From NCBI GenBank assembly GCA_026986055.1, contig JALSPH010000241.1, positions 1 to 7,478 of the forward strand: a stretch of DNA of 7,478 bases, written 5' to 3'. How positions within the stretch are numbered: the first letter of the stretch is position 1; every line of letters begins with the position of its first letter. The stretch is from Campylobacterales bacterium (GTDB lineage: Bacteria > Campylobacterota > Campylobacteria > Campylobacterales > Hydrogenimonadaceae). The position numbers and the translations under genes were made by a program. The notes beneath the pieces are model-generated. The model was not told where the DNA came from, did no database searches, and worked only from the letters and a program-made list of their open reading frames with translations. Positions 6,842 through 7,478 of this stretch are shown here, one piece after another.

Positions 6842-7478
6842 ATGGAAGAGAAACAAGACGATCTCGACAATTTGATCATCAAGTCGAAAAAGCCGTCCGG
6901 TTTGAAAAAGATACTGCTTGCCGCAGCCGTTTTGCTGCTGGTACTTATTTTGATCATTCTGGTAACAAAGAGTTTGATACAGGAGCAAAAGAGCCCCACA
7001 TCCTCCGTAATTCTTCCGCCGGAACCGGTCACTGAACAAGCCCCTTCACCAAAAGAGCCCCTTTTCGAGCAGGTTCCTATAGAGGAGGAGAAAGAGGGCG
7101 GCAAAAAGATAGATGAAGTTATCGATAGGTTGAAAAAGGGTGCGCCGCAGGAGAGAGAAAAGGTTGAAGAGGTAGAAACGGCTCCTCTTAAAGCAGCCGT
7201 TCCTGAACCAAAAAGCGAGAGTGCAGAGAAAGAGAAGAGGCAGCCAATACCTAAACCGACACTAAAAGAGCCCAAAGAGTCGAAAAAGAGTGCGGTTGCC
7301 AAAGGGGAGTACTATATACAGGTAGGTGCATTCTTCAGATATCCGCCGGACAAGAAGTTTCTAGAATCGATAAAAAAAGAGAACCTGAACTACATAATAG
7401 TCGAGGGAACGAAGAGCGGAAAGCCCTACAAAAAAGTGCTTGTCGGCCCATATACCGACAAAAACGAAGCACGTAAGG
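6842..7478 (+). CDS. SPOR-domain inner-membrane protein, 3' end missing
   Basis: The frame from ATG 6842 stays open to the right edge (212 codons), so the protein is cut off. Residues 1-22 are charged and cytoplasmic. A single hydrophobic helix spans about 24-43 (KKILLAAAVLLLVLILIILV), with no signal-peptidase site evident, giving a type II membrane protein facing the periplasm. Residues 45-155 are a low-complexity linker rich in Lys, Glu and Pro. From about 156 a SPOR domain begins with GEYYIQVGAFFRYPP and continues to VLVGPYTDKNEARK at the edge; the paired aromatic/VGAF start and VGPY end are the SPOR pattern. SPOR domains bind peptidoglycan stripped of stem peptides, mostly at division sites, so a role at the septum or in wall maintenance is likely. 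It matches Cj0404 by position; in C. jejuni aroE follows, so aroE may lie just outside. Confidence 0.88.
   Translation, partial: MEEKQDDLDNLIIKSKKPSGLKKILLAAAVLLLVLILIILVTKSLIQEQKSPTSSVILPPEPVTEQAPSPKEPLFEQVPIEEEKEGGKKIDEVIDRLKKGAPQEREKVEEVETAPLKAAVPEPKSESAEKEKRQPIPKPTLKEPKESKKSAVAKGEYYIQVGAFFRYPPDKKFLESIKKENLNYIIVEGTKSGKPYKKVLVGPYTDKNEARK

Noticed and set aside
1..7478. Mobile element, CRISPR array, tRNA/rRNA gene or defence system
   Set aside because: No transposase or integrase-like frame, direct repeat array, cloverleaf-like segment or defence protein was found; all genes are core or conserved and on one strand.

Overview
The window reads as a chromosomal housekeeping segment from a member of the Campylobacterota (the former Epsilonproteobacteria). 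The grounds are a class II DAHP synthase, a Fur protein that closely resembles the Campylobacter jejuni and Helicobacter pylori proteins, and the gene order cvpA-fur-lysS-glyA-DUF1882-SPOR protein. From memory this is the order around Cj0399-Cj0404 in C. jejuni, and H. pylori keeps the cvpA-lysS-glyA-HP0184 part of it. Frequent ATA and AGA codons and moderate GC content suggest a free-living relative rather than a very AT-rich pathogen, but I cannot name the genus.

Layout: all genes are on the + strand. Positions 1-1133 hold the 3' part of a class II DAHP synthase gene, the first step of the shikimate pathway. It is followed by a 13-bp perfect hairpin at 1149-1184 that probably ends that transcript. 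A roughly 220-bp gap then carries a probable promoter (-10 TATAAT at 1287-1292) set inside a 19-bp palindrome. From there a tightly packed run begins: a cytoplasmic diguanylate cyclase (1355-2290), cvpA (2290-2880, overlapping by one base), fur (2882-3367), lysS (3392-4921, TTG start), glyA (4918-6165, ATGA overlap), a DUF1882 protein (6264-6806) and a SPOR-domain membrane protein (6842 to the window end). The short spacings suggest one long operon, possibly with internal promoters.

How the genes fit together: most of the run is growth-linked core metabolism (lysine charging, one-carbon and glycine supply) joined to the iron regulator Fur and to membrane and cell-envelope proteins (CvpA, SPOR). 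The less expected member is the diguanylate cyclase at the head. It looks catalytically intact with an intact product-inhibition site, and its placement would link c-di-GMP synthesis to expression of fur and the genes behind it. The second point of interest is the DUF1882 protein, which shows a set of motifs reminiscent of archaeo-eukaryotic primase folds.

I saw no mobile elements, CRISPR repeats, tRNA or rRNA genes or clear signs of horizontal transfer. Apart from these points the region looks ordinary, and I do not see a previously undescribed multi-gene system.
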